64,000 bases of DNA from assembly GCF_007748175.1 (NCBI RefSeq), contig NZ_CP037422.1:6402334-6466333 (forward strand), written 5' to 3'. The translations under genes were made by a program, and so were the position numbers. Each line of letters opens with the position of its first letter. The stretch's first letter is position 1. Origin of the DNA: Gimesia aquarii (GTDB lineage Bacteria; Planctomycetota; Planctomycetia; Planctomycetales; Planctomycetaceae). Below, one piece after another: positions 39,149-48,296 of the stretch. The notes below the pieces were generated by a model. It worked only from the letters and a program-made list of their open reading frames with translations. It was not told the origin of the DNA and did not search any database.

Positions 39149-40792
39149 ATGTTTTATAAAAGAAACTCAGAGCATCATTATCGGGTTGCCCTGCTCGCTA
39201 GCATTCTCTTGCTGGTTGGTTGCGAAAAGAAACTATCTTCCCCCCCTATAGCAAAGAATTCAGATTCAACAGTCACTGAAAACCAGTCAGCACATTCTGA
39301 GACAGAAAAACCCGTTACGACCGACACTGCTGAAAAGACTTCTGCTGCACAGACACATCAAAAAACGGAATCTGGCCATCACAAATCAGCTTCCAAAAGT
39401 TCTCCAAGACCTCTTTTTAAAGACTGGCCTGCTCCCAAGCTGGCAATCATACTTACCGGTGAACGTCGTGGTTACCTCGAACCTTGTGGCTGTACCCAAA
39501 ATCAAACTGGAGGCGTTTCTCTACTTGCTAATCTTGTCAAAAAGATCGAAGATCAAAAATGGCCAGTGACTGCCTTTGATCTAGGGGGGCTTGTCAAACG
39601 AAACCGCCGCCAAAGTCAGATTAAATATGAGACCATTTTGGCATCAATGAAAGACATGAAGTATGCTGGTATAGGTTTGGGTCCTGAAGAACTTCGGTTT
39701 GGTGCTGATATTTTCCTGCAACTGCATAACCCAGAACCAGCATCTCCTAACACAACGCCCACATTTCTGGCAGCTAATATTCTTATTCTGGAGACTCCCG
39801 ATCTGGGTAAAAGCCATTTCAAAATTATTGAAGTGGGTGGGGTGAAGATTGCTGTGACTTCCATCATTGGAAAAAGTCGGATGGAAAAAGTCCCCGATAT
39901 CGTTTGGCAAGAACCAGTTAAAGTACTACCAGAAGTCATTAAAAAAATGCAAGCAGCGAAACCTGATTTGATGGTTCTGCTTTCTCAATCGGACAAGGAA
40001 GAATCAAAGTCCATCGCTGAAAAACTTCCCGTTTTTGATATCCTGTTGACCGCCGGCGGTGTGGAAGATCCAATTGGGAAACCAACATTTATCGGCAAAA
40101 CGATGATGGTTGATGTTGGTCATAAAGGAAAAAATGCCGGCGTCGTTGGTTATTATCCAGAAAGCGCAGCCAAGGATGATCCATCTAAACGATTCCGATT
40201 CACGGTGATCGAACTTGATAAGCAACGCTTTCAGGACACACCACGTATGGCCGAGCATATGCAATTTTATCAAGATCGTCTGAAACAAGAAGATTTGGCT
40301 GCGAAGGAGCTACCCATTGACCATCCACGCGGCGCGACATATGTTGGGGCAGAAACATGTGGTGAGTGCCACACAAAAGCATATGAAAAATGGCTCACTA
40401 CCGCGCATGCTCATGCTTACGAAAGTCTCATCACCGGCCGAGAAGACCAGAAAGGGCAGAACGTCATTTCACGTATCTATGATCCAGAATGTCTTTCCTG
40501 CCATGTCACCGGTTGGCATCCACAGGATGTGATCCGTTATAAAAGTGGTTTTGTCAACAAAAAAGAATCTCCGCATTTACTGGGACAGCAATGCGAAAAC
40601 TGCCATGGTCCTGGAAGTGGACACATCGAACTAGTCGATATGGACAAACTCGAAGAAGCCAAAAAAGTGATGCGGGTTACACTGGATGAAGCTAAAAAGA
40701 AAACCTGCTATCAGTGCCACGATCTGGACAATAGCCCCAATTTCGAATTTGACTCTTATTGGGAAAAAGTCAAACACCCCTGGCGGGATTAA
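39149..40792 (+). CDS. Lipoprotein with degenerate phosphoesterase domain and tetraheme cytochrome c
   Basis: This 547-residue exported protein has a lipoprotein signal (lipobox LVGC, Cys25), a linker rich in Ser, Thr and Glu, and then a region resembling a 5'-nucleotidase-type metallophosphoesterase (about residues 95-385). The canonical metal ligands are missing: the first motif reads LTGERRGYLEPCGC where DxH is expected, and the GNHD-like position reads LGPEELRFG, so catalysis is unlikely. The C-terminal part has four CxxCH heme sites at residues 404, 448, 482 and 520, of the cytochrome c554 type. It probably transfers electrons at the outer membrane or periplasm. It ends one base before the CYTH gene. 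The substrate is unknown. Confidence 0.85.
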   Translation: MFYKRNSEHHYRVALLASILLLVGCEKKLSSPPIAKNSDSTVTENQSAHSETEKPVTTDTAEKTSAAQTHQKTESGHHKSASKSSPRPLFKDWPAPKLAIILTGERRGYLEPCGCTQNQTGGVSLLANLVKKIEDQKWPVTAFDLGGLVKRNRRQSQIKYETILASMKDMKYAGIGLGPEELRFGADIFLQLHNPEPASPNTTPTFLAANILILETPDLGKSHFKIIEVGGVKIAVTSIIGKSRMEKVPDIVWQEPVKVLPEVIKKMQAAKPDLMVLLSQSDKEESKSIAEKLPVFDILLTAGGVEDPIGKPTFIGKTMMVDVGHKGKNAGVVGYYPESAAKDDPSKRFRFTVIELDKQRFQDTPRMAEHMQFYQDRLKQEDLAAKELPIDHPRGATYVGAETCGECHTKAYEKWLTTAHAHAYESLITGREDQKGQNVISRIYDPECLSCHVTGWHPQDVIRYKSGFVNKKESPHLLGQQCENCHGPGSGHIELVDMDKLEEAKKVMRVTLDEAKKKTCYQCHDLDNSPNFEFDSYWEKVKHPWRD

Positions 40793-40793
40793 A

Positions 40794-41345
40794 ATGCTGG
40801 AAGTAGAACAAAAATTTGCCATCTCTGACAAAAACAATCTGATACAACAACTCAAGCATATTGGCGCCAGCCGTGTAAATTCCCTGAAACAGCAAGATCA
40901 CTATTTTGCACATCCTACCCGTAATTTTGCTGAGACAGACGAGGCAATTCGTATTCGCTGTAACGGGTCCAATAATCGAATCACGTATAAAGGCCCAAAA
41001 CTCTCAACAATCAGCAAAGTGCGTCAGGAGATTGAACTGGAATTTGAGTCAGGTCAACGCGCATTTGAACAATTGGCGGAAATGCTTGAAATTCTGGGGT
41101 TTCAACCTCTCAAAGCTGTCAAAAAAGTACGCACCCCCTTCAGCTATTCACACGGCCAACATACTTTTGAAATTACGATAGACGAGGTGGAAGAACTCGG
41201 AACTTTTGCAGAAATTGAATTAATGGCAGAGGAATCTGAACTCACCAATGCGGAAGAAGCCATCATTGAATTGGCAAGATCTTTGGGATTATCCAATCCG
41301 ATTCGGAATTCTTATTTAGGGATGTTGCTTGAAAATAAACCTTAA
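40794..41345 (+). CDS. CYTH-domain enzyme (class IV adenylate cyclase/thiamine triphosphatase type)
   Basis: A 183-residue protein that forms the triphosphate-tunnel metalloenzyme fold. It starts MLEVEQKFAI, the ExExK signature of CYTH proteins. Later conserved residues include RIRCNG, TYKGPK and the acidic EIELE and TFAEIELMAE strands. Members hydrolyse triphosphates or make cAMP (CyaB-type); the similarity here is to the archaeal/bacterial CyaB-like group, but the reaction cannot be decided. The longer frame to 40686 overlaps the upstream cytochrome gene and is rejected. The ATG is two bases after the previous stop codon, so the two genes are probably cotranscribed. Confidence 0.85.
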   Translation: MLEVEQKFAISDKNNLIQQLKHIGASRVNSLKQQDHYFAHPTRNFAETDEAIRIRCNGSNNRITYKGPKLSTISKVRQEIELEFESGQRAFEQLAEMLEILGFQPLKAVKKVRTPFSYSHGQHTFEITIDEVEELGTFAEIELMAEESELTNAEEAIIELARSLGLSNPIRNSYLGMLLENKP

Positions 41346-41539
41346 TTTGGTCCCCTAACAGTGTCTTGCAAATTTTGAATCTTTCCTGTGATTTATTCCT
41401 TTTCAGATTGGCTGAATTCTGAAATAATTACTGTCAGATATATTTCTCTCATGTTTTCTATTGTGACAGGAGAAAAACTTGCTAGTATATATTCGTCCAC
41501 AATAGACATTTCCCTTTAAATCTATGGGTCGAGACGGCG
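41346..41539. other. Gap with possible recA promoter
   Basis: AT-rich interval. A weak promoter candidate is GTGACA (41463-41468) with TATATT (41488-41493), spacer 19. I see no palindrome matching a known LexA box. Confidence 0.3.
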
Positions 41540-41635
41540 TTCAATAATGACGTCCCCGCAATTCTCGACAAATTAGGCACTTGCTTCGCCTGACGAACTC
41601 ATTCTCAATTGCGGGGCAACTGTCATATTATTGAA
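41540..41635 (+). promoter_or_regulatory. Long inverted repeat in the recA leader
   Basis: The left arm (41540-41563) and right arm (41607-41635) pair over a perfect 10-bp inner stem (CCCCGCAATT with AATTGCGGGG) and a 12-bp outer stem with a 2-base bulge, separated by a small internal loop. The 43-base apical loop itself contains an AGGC/GCCT pair. The right arm ends at the Shine-Dalgarno-like AAGGAAG that precedes the recA ATG by six bases. A role as a leader attenuator or mRNA-stability element is plausible. Confidence 0.6.
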
Positions 41636-41646
41636 GGAAGACCTCA

Positions 41647-42717
41647 ATGGCTGCAAAGGCACGATCAAAACGAGCCGCTAGTACAAACACAACTCAAAAC
41701 AACGGTTCCGCCACTCCTGATGGAATGCTTGATAATGCTCTCGGGCAAATTGAGCAGGCCTTTGGTAAAGGCGCCATCATGAAATTAACGGGAGACAATG
41801 CGCAAGTTGTCCCCGCCATCGCTAGTGGTGCCCTTTCACTCGACTTGGCTCTAGGTGGTACCGGCTTTCCTCGCGGACGGATTATTGAATTATATGGCCC
41901 GGAATCAAGTGGTAAAACCACACTCGCATTACATGTGATCGCAAATGCACAAAAAGAAGGAGGCATCGCCGCTTTCATTGATGCTGAGCATGCACTCGAC
42001 CCAATCTGGGCTAAAAAACTCGGAGTCAACATCTCGGAATTATTGGTTAGTCAGCCTACTTATGGTGAAGAGGGGCTGCAAATTGCCGAAATGCTGATCA
42101 AATCGAACTCTGTGGATGTGATCGTCGTCGACTCGGTCGCTGCATTAGTTCCCAAAGCAGAACTGGATGGCGAGATTGGTGATACCCACGTTGGTCTCCA
42201 GGCCCGCATGATGAGTCAAGCCATGCGAAAGTTGACAGGAGCTATTTCTAAGTCCAAAACGACCGTGATATTCATCAACCAGATTCGTGAGAAAATTGGT
42301 GTCATGTTTGGTAGCCCCGAAACAACACCTGGTGGTCGTGCTCTGAAGTTTTATAGTTCTGTGCGTGTGGATGTTCGCCGTGTGGCGACGCTGAAAGATG
42401 GCGATACGGTTACCGGCATACGTATGAAAGCCAAGATTGTCAAAAATAAGATCGCCCCTCCTTTCCGAATTGCTGAATTTGATATGCTCAGTACTGGTGG
42501 CATCAACTTTGAATTGGACCTGCTAGATTTGGCTGCTGAAAATAAAATCGTCAAAAAGAGTGGTAGCTGGTTCAGTTATGGAGAAACGCGACTCGGGCAA
42601 GGTCGAGACCGTTCCAAGACAGTTTTAGAAGAAAATCCTGAACTCTGTCAGGAAATTAAACAGAAAGTACTAATCGCTCAAGGGCTGGTTCCTTCTTCAG
42701 AAGCAGTGGAAGCCTGA
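41647..42717 (+). CDS. recA: Recombinase RecA
   Basis: RecA forms ATP-dependent filaments on single-stranded DNA, catalyses strand exchange and stimulates repressor self-cleavage. The 356-residue protein has Walker [10 protein letters not shown], Walker [11 protein letters not shown], the L1/L2 DNA-binding loops around [15 protein letters not shown] and [15 protein letters not shown], and a normal C-terminal domain. The first 20 residues (Ser/Thr/Asn/Ala-rich with a basic start) are a lineage extension. The ATG at 41647 has AAGGAAG six bases upstream. No intein is present. Upstream is the inverted-repeat leader, downstream a likely terminator; no recX is adjacent. Confidence 0.97.
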   Translation: MAAKARSKRAASTNTTQNNGSATPDGMLDNALGQIEQAFGKGAIMKLTGDNAQVVPAIASGALSLDLALGGTGFPRGRIIELYGPESSGKTTLALHVIANAQKEGGIAAFIDAEHALDPIWAKKLGVNISELLVSQPTYGEEGLQIAEMLIKSNSVDVIVVDSVAALVPKAELDGEIGDTHVGLQARMMSQAMRKLTGAISKSKTTVIFINQIREKIGVMFGSPETTPGGRALKFYSSVRVDVRRVATLKDGDTVTGIRMKAKIVKNKIAPPFRIAEFDMLSTGGINFELDLLDLAAENKIVKKSGSWFSYGETRLGQGRDRSKTVLEENPELCQEIKQKVLIAQGLVPSSEAVEA

Positions 42718-42762
42718 TCTGGCAATCTTTCTACCAAATGAGTGATTCGTGACAATTCCCTC

Positions 42763-42801
42763 AACGACCTTGAGTCCGAACGTGGTATTCAAGGTCGTTT
42801 T
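42763..42801 (+). terminator. Rho-independent terminator after recA
   Basis: An 11-bp stem (AACGACCTTGA with TCAAGGTCGTT) with a 15-base loop leads into a short TTTT run. The T run is short, so efficiency may be modest. Confidence 0.55.
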
Positions 42802-42916
42802 GCATTGGGTTCTCTCCAGAAACACTGTAAAATTAGCGTTTATTTAATCCAAACCAAGTAGGAAATGTTTTCCTATAGCACTTATAAAAGTTTTTTAATT
42901 TGAACTAAGGCAACAA

Positions 42917-44521
42917 ATGTCTGATGATCAATCCACAAAATTTGCTCAAAGCCAGGCGTTGTTCATCTTGGCTTTGGTGAGTGGCCTGCTTCTCTTTCCA
43001 CCTCAAAAAAGTAATTCACTACATGCGCAAGGGCTGGACGCGAGAGCCATTGCTGTTGCCGTCGAAAAACAATTGATCACAGCCATTGAAAAGTCTGAAA
43101 AGTCCGTCGTTGCGATTTCAAAAATCAAAACGAAAAAACAACAATTCCAATCTCGTGTCCCTGCTCCTTTTGGATTGGACCCTAATCAACAGTTTAATGA
43201 ATCGCAAAACCCACAGAATCTGAGTTTTATTCCTAACGAATTTGGTTCAGGCATACTAATTCCAGATTCAACAAATCAGAAGCGAACTCTGATCCTCACG
43301 AATTATCATCTGACACAGGGGGGCCCTGTAGAAGGGCAAAAGACAATTCCTGAAAATCGTATCTATATTCACACAGTCAATCGACGGGGCTTCTATGCGG
43401 AAATTATCGCTGCTGACCCGCGTAGTGATCTGGCTGTCCTCGTCCCGGCGCGCGATCTTCCTCGAGAATATGCCCAATCACTGACCCCCATTAAATACGG
43501 AAACACAGAATCGATTCGGAAGGGTCAATTTGTGATTGCTTTGGGAAATCCATATGCCATTGCCCGCGATGGCTCACCGAGTGCCAGTTGGGGAATTGTA
43601 AGTAACTTTCACCGATTTCCTGTTCCTGTAAAAAAACACTTTTTTGATCAAGAAATTGCCAAAGAAGAAACACTGCACCATTTTGGAACTTTATTACAGG
43701 TTGATACACGTCTTGATCTGGGGACCAGTGGTGGTGCATTATTGGACCTAGATGGAAATCTGATTGGAATTACAACATCACTGGCGGCATTAGACGGATA
43801 TGAAAAGTCGACAGGTTATGCCATTCCCATCGATAATTCGACAAAGCGGATCATTAACAGCCTCTCTGCTGGACTGGAAGCAGAATACGGTTTTCTCGGT
43901 ATCCAGCCAACTACGATTGAGCGTAGTCAGGCAAGACACAATTTTATTGGAAATTCGCCGCTCCGAGATCCCTTCTATGTATCTGCCATCAATGTGAAAC
44001 AACATTCCCCTGCCCAATTGGCCGGCATGCAACCGCATGATTTGATTCTATCAATCAATGGGAAAAAATTGACAAATCATCTGGAGTTAATGCGGGAAGT
44101 AGGCAAAGCAGGAGCAGGAAATGAAGTAAAGCTTCAAATATTAAGAGGAAGAAAACCGCGTGAGTTGACTCTGACAGTGAAACTAGGAAAATGGCCAGTG
44201 GTTGACGATGAAGGGATAGTTCAAACTCAATACCGCCACCCACTCTGGCGCGGACTGAGAGTTGATTACCCCACAGCGCGCAGCAAATTTACATATAGTC
44301 CGTTCAGTTACCCACCTGCAGTCGTAGTGACCCATATCGATCCAGAAAGTCCCGCTCAACTTGCTGGTCTTAAAGAAGGGACGTTTATAAGTCATATTAA
44401 TAATCAAGCAATCAAGACACCTGATTTGTTTTATCAGGAAGTACAAAAAATAAGCAATTCACAACAAGTAACATTACAACTTTTGGATGGCCGAAAAGTT
44501 ATCCTTCCCCCAATTAAGTAA
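42917..44521 (+). CDS. HtrA/DegP-like trypsin-type serine protease with two PDZ domains
   Basis: An exported serine protease of 534 residues, with a signal-like hydrophobic segment near residues 13-28. The chymotrypsin-fold triad is complete: His131 in LTNYHL, Asp171 in PRSDLAVL, and Ser271 in [10 protein letters not shown]. Two PDZ domains follow (about residues 320-410 and 445-530). The domain count matches DegP/HtrA, which act as periplasmic quality-control proteases and chaperones. An AAGG site lies six bases before the ATG. The gene is followed 11 bases later by alaS, so they may be cotranscribed. It differs from canonical DegP by a long linker with a Gln/Asn-rich stretch before the His domain. 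Confidence 0.88.
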   Translation: MSDDQSTKFAQSQALFILALVSGLLLFPPQKSNSLHAQGLDARAIAVAVEKQLITAIEKSEKSVVAISKIKTKKQQFQSRVPAPFGLDPNQQFNESQNPQNLSFIPNEFGSGILIPDSTNQKRTLILTNYHLTQGGPVEGQKTIPENRIYIHTVNRRGFYAEIIAADPRSDLAVLVPARDLPREYAQSLTPIKYGNTESIRKGQFVIALGNPYAIARDGSPSASWGIVSNFHRFPVPVKKHFFDQEIAKEETLHHFGTLLQVDTRLDLGTSGGALLDLDGNLIGITTSLAALDGYEKSTGYAIPIDNSTKRIINSLSAGLEAEYGFLGIQPTTIERSQARHNFIGNSPLRDPFYVSAINVKQHSPAQLAGMQPHDLILSINGKKLTNHLELMREVGKAGAGNEVKLQILRGRKPRELTLTVKLGKWPVVDDEGIVQTQYRHPLWRGLRVDYPTARSKFTYSPFSYPPAVVVTHIDPESPAQLAGLKEGTFISHINNQAIKTPDLFYQEVQKISNSQQVTLQLLDGRKVILPPIK

Positions 44522-44532
44522 TCTTAAAAGCA

Positions 44533-47160
44533 ATGAAAACAGACGAACTTCGCGAAAGTTATCTCTCCTTCTTTGAAGAAAAAGGATGTGTTAGACGACC
44601 TTCAGATGTATTGGTCCCACGTGATGACCGTACCGTGCTATTCACTCCCGCAGGAATGAATCAATTTAAAAATCAGTTTCTGGGTGTTGGTAAACTCGAA
44701 TTTACCCGAGCTACAACCTGCCAGATGTGCCTGCGCACTGGAGACATTCAAAATGTGGGAGTGACTCCCTACCACCATACATTTTTTGAGATGCTCGGAA
44801 ATTTCTCATTTGGCGATTACTTTAAACGTGAAGCAATTCATTGGGCCTGGGAGTACCTGACTGATAAAAAATGGTTGGGTCTGGATTCTAACCTGCTATC
44901 TGTAACGGTCTACCAGGACGATGATGAAGCTTACAATATCTGGCACGATGAAATTAAAGTTCCCTCGAATCGAATCAGCCGTGAAAATGAACACGAAAAT
45001 TTCTGGCCTGCAGGTGCACCCTCCTTAGGCCCTGATGGTGTCTGTGGTCCTTGCAGTGAAATTTTTTATCATCCTAATGGTGGAAAAGATAATGTAGAAA
45101 TCTGGAACCTTGTTTTCACTCAATTCAATCGCGTGGGAGATCCCCCTGATAATTTAAAACCACTTCCTAAACAAAATATCGATACTGGCATGGGATTAGA
45201 GCGTACAGCCTCGGTCCTGCAAGGAGTCCCCAGTAACTTTGAAATTGACACTCTCAAAAAACTCTGTTTGGCAGCCGGCGATGCTGTGGGAACGAATTAT
45301 CAATTCGAATCAGCAGCAGGTCGCCCGCTCCGCCGTATCTCAGACCACGTTCGCGCTGTCACCTTTAGTATTCATGAAGGCGTGAATCCAGGCAGTGAGA
45401 AAGAGAGTTATGTTGTTCGGCAGTTACTACGCCGTGCACTCTTGGAAGGCTATCTATTAGGAAAACATGAACCATTTCTATTCCAGATTGTCCCGTCCGT
45501 AGTCGAGATCATGAAAGCACCTTATCCGGATATAGCAAAAACGGTTGAAAATGCGCAGCGCATCATCAAGGAGGAAGAAGAACAATTTCTGGGTGTCATT
45601 GGAAAAGGACTGACACGCTTCGAAGGATTCGTCAAAAATGCCGAAAAGAACGGGCTCTCAAAAATCTCTGGCGAAGAGGTCTTTGACCTTCATCAGACAG
45701 ATGGATTTCTAATTGAACTCACTGAAGCACTCGCTGCCAAAAATAATCTTTCCGTAGACCGTGCTGAATTTGATACTCTGATGCAGCGACATAAAGAAGG
45801 CAGTGGTAGTGGTGCCTTTCTAGACTCAGTCATGTCAGAAGGTCCATTAACGGCATTACACAAAACGACCAGCGATACGGTTTTTAAAGGCTACGAAACC
45901 ACAGAAGCAGACGCAAAAGTTGTTGGGATTATTGCTGAAGACAGGCTAGTGGAATCACTCGTTGAAAAAGGACACGCCCACCCTGTTGTACTAGTGCTTG
46001 ATCAAACTCCCTTTTATGCAGAAGCAGGTGGACAAGTAGGCGATACCGGTTTCATAGAATCAGATGACATACATTTTGAAGTCATTAACACACAGAAAAA
46101 TGGTGGATTGATTCTTCACATCGGACACCTTTTAAAGGGTAAACTCGATCAGGGACAAACACTAAAAGCAACAGTAACTGAGCCCCGGCGATCAGGAATT
46201 CAACGTGCCCATTCGGCAACGCACTTGTTACACCATGGTCTTCAATCAGTTTTAGGCCAAAACGCAATGCAACGCGGGTCGAAAGTTGAAGAAGATATGC
46301 TCCGCTTTGACTTCTCGCATAGCAAGTCACTGACTTCAGAAGAAATCAGTCAGATTGAAGATATCATCAATCAGCGTATCTCAGAAGGTGCCAATGTCAC
46401 GACAGAGCTGATGAAACTTCAAGTTGCCCGCGATCTTGGTGCAATGGCTCTGTTCGGTGAAAAATATCCAGACAATGTGCGTGTCGTCAGAATGGGAGAT
46501 TTTAGCATTGAACTTTGTGGGGGCACTCACCTGTCTAATACAGGGCAAGTGGGTCTCTGCAAAATTGTGAGCGAAGAACCTGTTGCCAAAGGCGTTCGAC
46601 GTATTCACGCCCTGACAGGTCCTAAAGCACTGGAAAAAACGAGAAATACTGAAAAACTGCTCCAGGAAATTGCCGTGCAACTCAAAGCACCGCGAGTGGA
46701 CGAACTACCTCATCGCATTGCACACTTGCAGGATGAACTACGCGAAACTAAAAAGCAGCTCTTGAAGTTTTCCAGCAAATCACTGGCCAGTACTGCCGAT
46801 AAACTACTGGAAAATGCTGCCACTGTAAACGATGTAAAAATTGTTGCATATTATGCAAAAGATGCTTCGCGAGACCAGCTACGTGAATTAGCAGATCATC
46901 TGCGTAAAAAAGGAAAACATGTTGCCCTGATCTTGGGTACCGTTATTGATGATAAGGTTGCTTTAATGGCTGCCGTCAATCAATATCTGGTCAAGCAGGG
47001 ACTCAAAGCCGGTGACTGCGTTAAAGCGGCTGCGCAAGTTGTCGGAGGCGGCGGTGGTGGACGTCCTGATATGGCAGAAGCCGGCGGTAAACATCCCGAG
47101 AAGTTGGAAGAGGCTCTTTCTACAGGCTCAAGCTACTATCGCAATAAGCTGGAAGGCTAG
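44533..47160 (+). CDS. alaS: Alanyl-tRNA synthetase
   Basis: AlaRS charges tRNA-Ala. The 875-residue protein has the class II catalytic domain ([14 protein letters not shown] and the motif 2/3 region), a tRNA-recognition middle domain, the editing domain with its zinc ligands HSATHLLH and a later Cys/His pair in LCGGTH, and the C-Ala domain ending in the [13 protein letters not shown] glycine-rich segment. Length is normal. The ATG is 11 bases after the protease stop codon. Reading frame is intact. It is convergent with a minus-strand gene downstream, and only about 20 bases separate the stop codons. Confidence 0.97.
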   Translation: MKTDELRESYLSFFEEKGCVRRPSDVLVPRDDRTVLFTPAGMNQFKNQFLGVGKLEFTRATTCQMCLRTGDIQNVGVTPYHHTFFEMLGNFSFGDYFKREAIHWAWEYLTDKKWLGLDSNLLSVTVYQDDDEAYNIWHDEIKVPSNRISRENEHENFWPAGAPSLGPDGVCGPCSEIFYHPNGGKDNVEIWNLVFTQFNRVGDPPDNLKPLPKQNIDTGMGLERTASVLQGVPSNFEIDTLKKLCLAAGDAVGTNYQFESAAGRPLRRISDHVRAVTFSIHEGVNPGSEKESYVVRQLLRRALLEGYLLGKHEPFLFQIVPSVVEIMKAPYPDIAKTVENAQRIIKEEEEQFLGVIGKGLTRFEGFVKNAEKNGLSKISGEEVFDLHQTDGFLIELTEALAAKNNLSVDRAEFDTLMQRHKEGSGSGAFLDSVMSEGPLTALHKTTSDTVFKGYETTEADAKVVGIIAEDRLVESLVEKGHAHPVVLVLDQTPFYAEAGGQVGDTGFIESDDIHFEVINTQKNGGLILHIGHLLKGKLDQGQTLKATVTEPRRSGIQRAHSATHLLHHGLQSVLGQNAMQRGSKVEEDMLRFDFSHSKSLTSEEISQIEDIINQRISEGANVTTELMKLQVARDLGAMALFGEKYPDNVRVVRMGDFSIELCGGTHLSNTGQVGLCKIVSEEPVAKGVRRIHALTGPKALEKTRNTEKLLQEIAVQLKAPRVDELPHRIAHLQDELRETKKQLLKFSSKSLASTADKLLENAATVNDVKIVAYYAKDASRDQLRELADHLRKKGKHVALILGTVIDDKVALMAAVNQYLVKQGLKAGDCVKAAAQVVGGGGGGRPDMAEAGGKHPEKLEEALSTGSSYYRNKLEG

Positions 47161-47180
47161 TCGTTCTCAGTTGAAATGGC

Positions 47181-48206
47181 TTAAATCAGCTTACGCCGAT
47201 TGAGTTCGGCCACGACACGTTGCACTATCTGAGAAACATCGCTGTTACTTAGGTCTTCTGTAATTCCCGTAGTACAGCCTCCAATCGGTTCATTTGTAAA
47301 ACCGTGCTCTGAAAGCATGCATTGCAGTGTTCGGCTCAAGGTAGAGATATCGGTTTGCTGCTCTGGTGTAATTGGCTGGCGTCCCTCTCCCATGCTAAAG
47401 CCACGTAATTCCACTGCAGCGCGGAAGCCTTCAGGAAACTCTGCCGAATAAATCATCGTATCAAATAATGTCAATAAGTCATATTGAATACGACGTGCTT
47501 CATCTAGTTGTCCTGAGAGGGTCATATCATATAGCTTACGAGTTAATTCAGGAACAACTCCTGAACTGGCATTCGTTCCACCATCTGCTCCGCTAAGCAA
47601 TAAGGGCATTAGCGCCGCATCCCAACCAGTCAGAAATGAAAACTCCGGACGGTTAGGCCGCACAGCCTGAATCATACGAATCATATTGGGAATATCACCC
47701 GATGAATCCTTAATCGCTACGATACGCTCACATTCTTCAGAAAGGCGTTGAATGGTAGGAACATCAATCGGGCTGGCAAACATCGGAATGTTATAGAGCG
47801 TTACATCGATGGGGGTATTATCACCAATTTCCTTAAAATAGGCATAAACAGAAGCAGGACTCAACTTGTAATAAAACGGGGCAACAATCGCGACAGCTCG
47901 AATTCCCAACCCATGGTAATACTCACAGGCTTTGATTGTTTCACGAACATTCGCTTCAGCGGCCCCCGCCAGAATAGGTACACGACCTTTCGTCTGGTCG
48001 GCAATGATGGCGACAATCCGACGTCTCTCTTCGGGAGTAAACCGAGTGAATTCGCCGGTAGAACCATTGGGATAGAGGCCGTGAACACCTTTTTCAATAA
48101 GCCAATCAATATAGCGGCGTAATTCTGGTTCGTTAATTTCGCCTTTAGAATCGTAGGGAACAAGGTTTGGAGTAAAAATTCCACTAAGTTTTGACTGGGG
48201 CTGCAT
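47181..48206 (-). CDS. DapA/NanA-family aldolase with C-terminal amphipathic tail
   Basis: A class I, Schiff-base TIM-barrel aldolase or dehydratase of the dihydrodipicolinate synthase/N-acetylneuraminate lyase family. Lys166 in IVAIKDSSG is the Schiff-base lysine, Tyr138 in TLYNIP is the conserved tyrosine, and GSTGEF is the carboxylate-binding loop. The 341-residue length exceeds the usual ~295 by about 40. The extra C-terminal part (residues 303-341) has a Gly/Thr linker and then [16 protein letters not shown], an amphipathic helix with hydrophobic residues at i, i+3, i+4, i+7, i+8 and i+11. Such tails in other enzymes are encapsulation peptides for bacterial microcompartments, and planctomycetes do encode these organelles. 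Whether this gene is DapA proper is doubtful: no dap genes are near and the substrate is unknown. Confidence 0.8.
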   Translation of the reverse strand: MQPQSKLSGIFTPNLVPYDSKGEINEPELRRYIDWLIEKGVHGLYPNGSTGEFTRFTPEERRRIVAIIADQTKGRVPILAGAAEANVRETIKACEYYHGLGIRAVAIVAPFYYKLSPASVYAYFKEIGDNTPIDVTLYNIPMFASPIDVPTIQRLSEECERIVAIKDSSGDIPNMIRMIQAVRPNRPEFSFLTGWDAALMPLLLSGADGGTNASSGVVPELTRKLYDMTLSGQLDEARRIQYDLLTLFDTMIYSAEFPEGFRAAVELRGFSMGEGRQPITPEQQTDISTLSRTLQCMLSEHGFTNEPIGGCTTGITEDLSNSDVSQIVQRVVAELNRRKLI

Positions 48207-48296
48207 CCTGAGGGTTACCTATACATAAAAACAAAACTTGCTGGTTTACAGAGTATAGGAAAATTATAGCATACAAATCGATGAGAGAACACAGTT

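Noticed and set aside
40686..40793. N-terminal extension of the CYTH protein
   Set aside because: The extra residues overlap the 3' end of the cytochrome gene in another frame, and the conserved MLEVEQKFAI starts at 40794.
47161..47180. Terminator between alaS and the aldolase gene
   Set aside because: The gap is too short and no inverted repeat followed by T residues is present.
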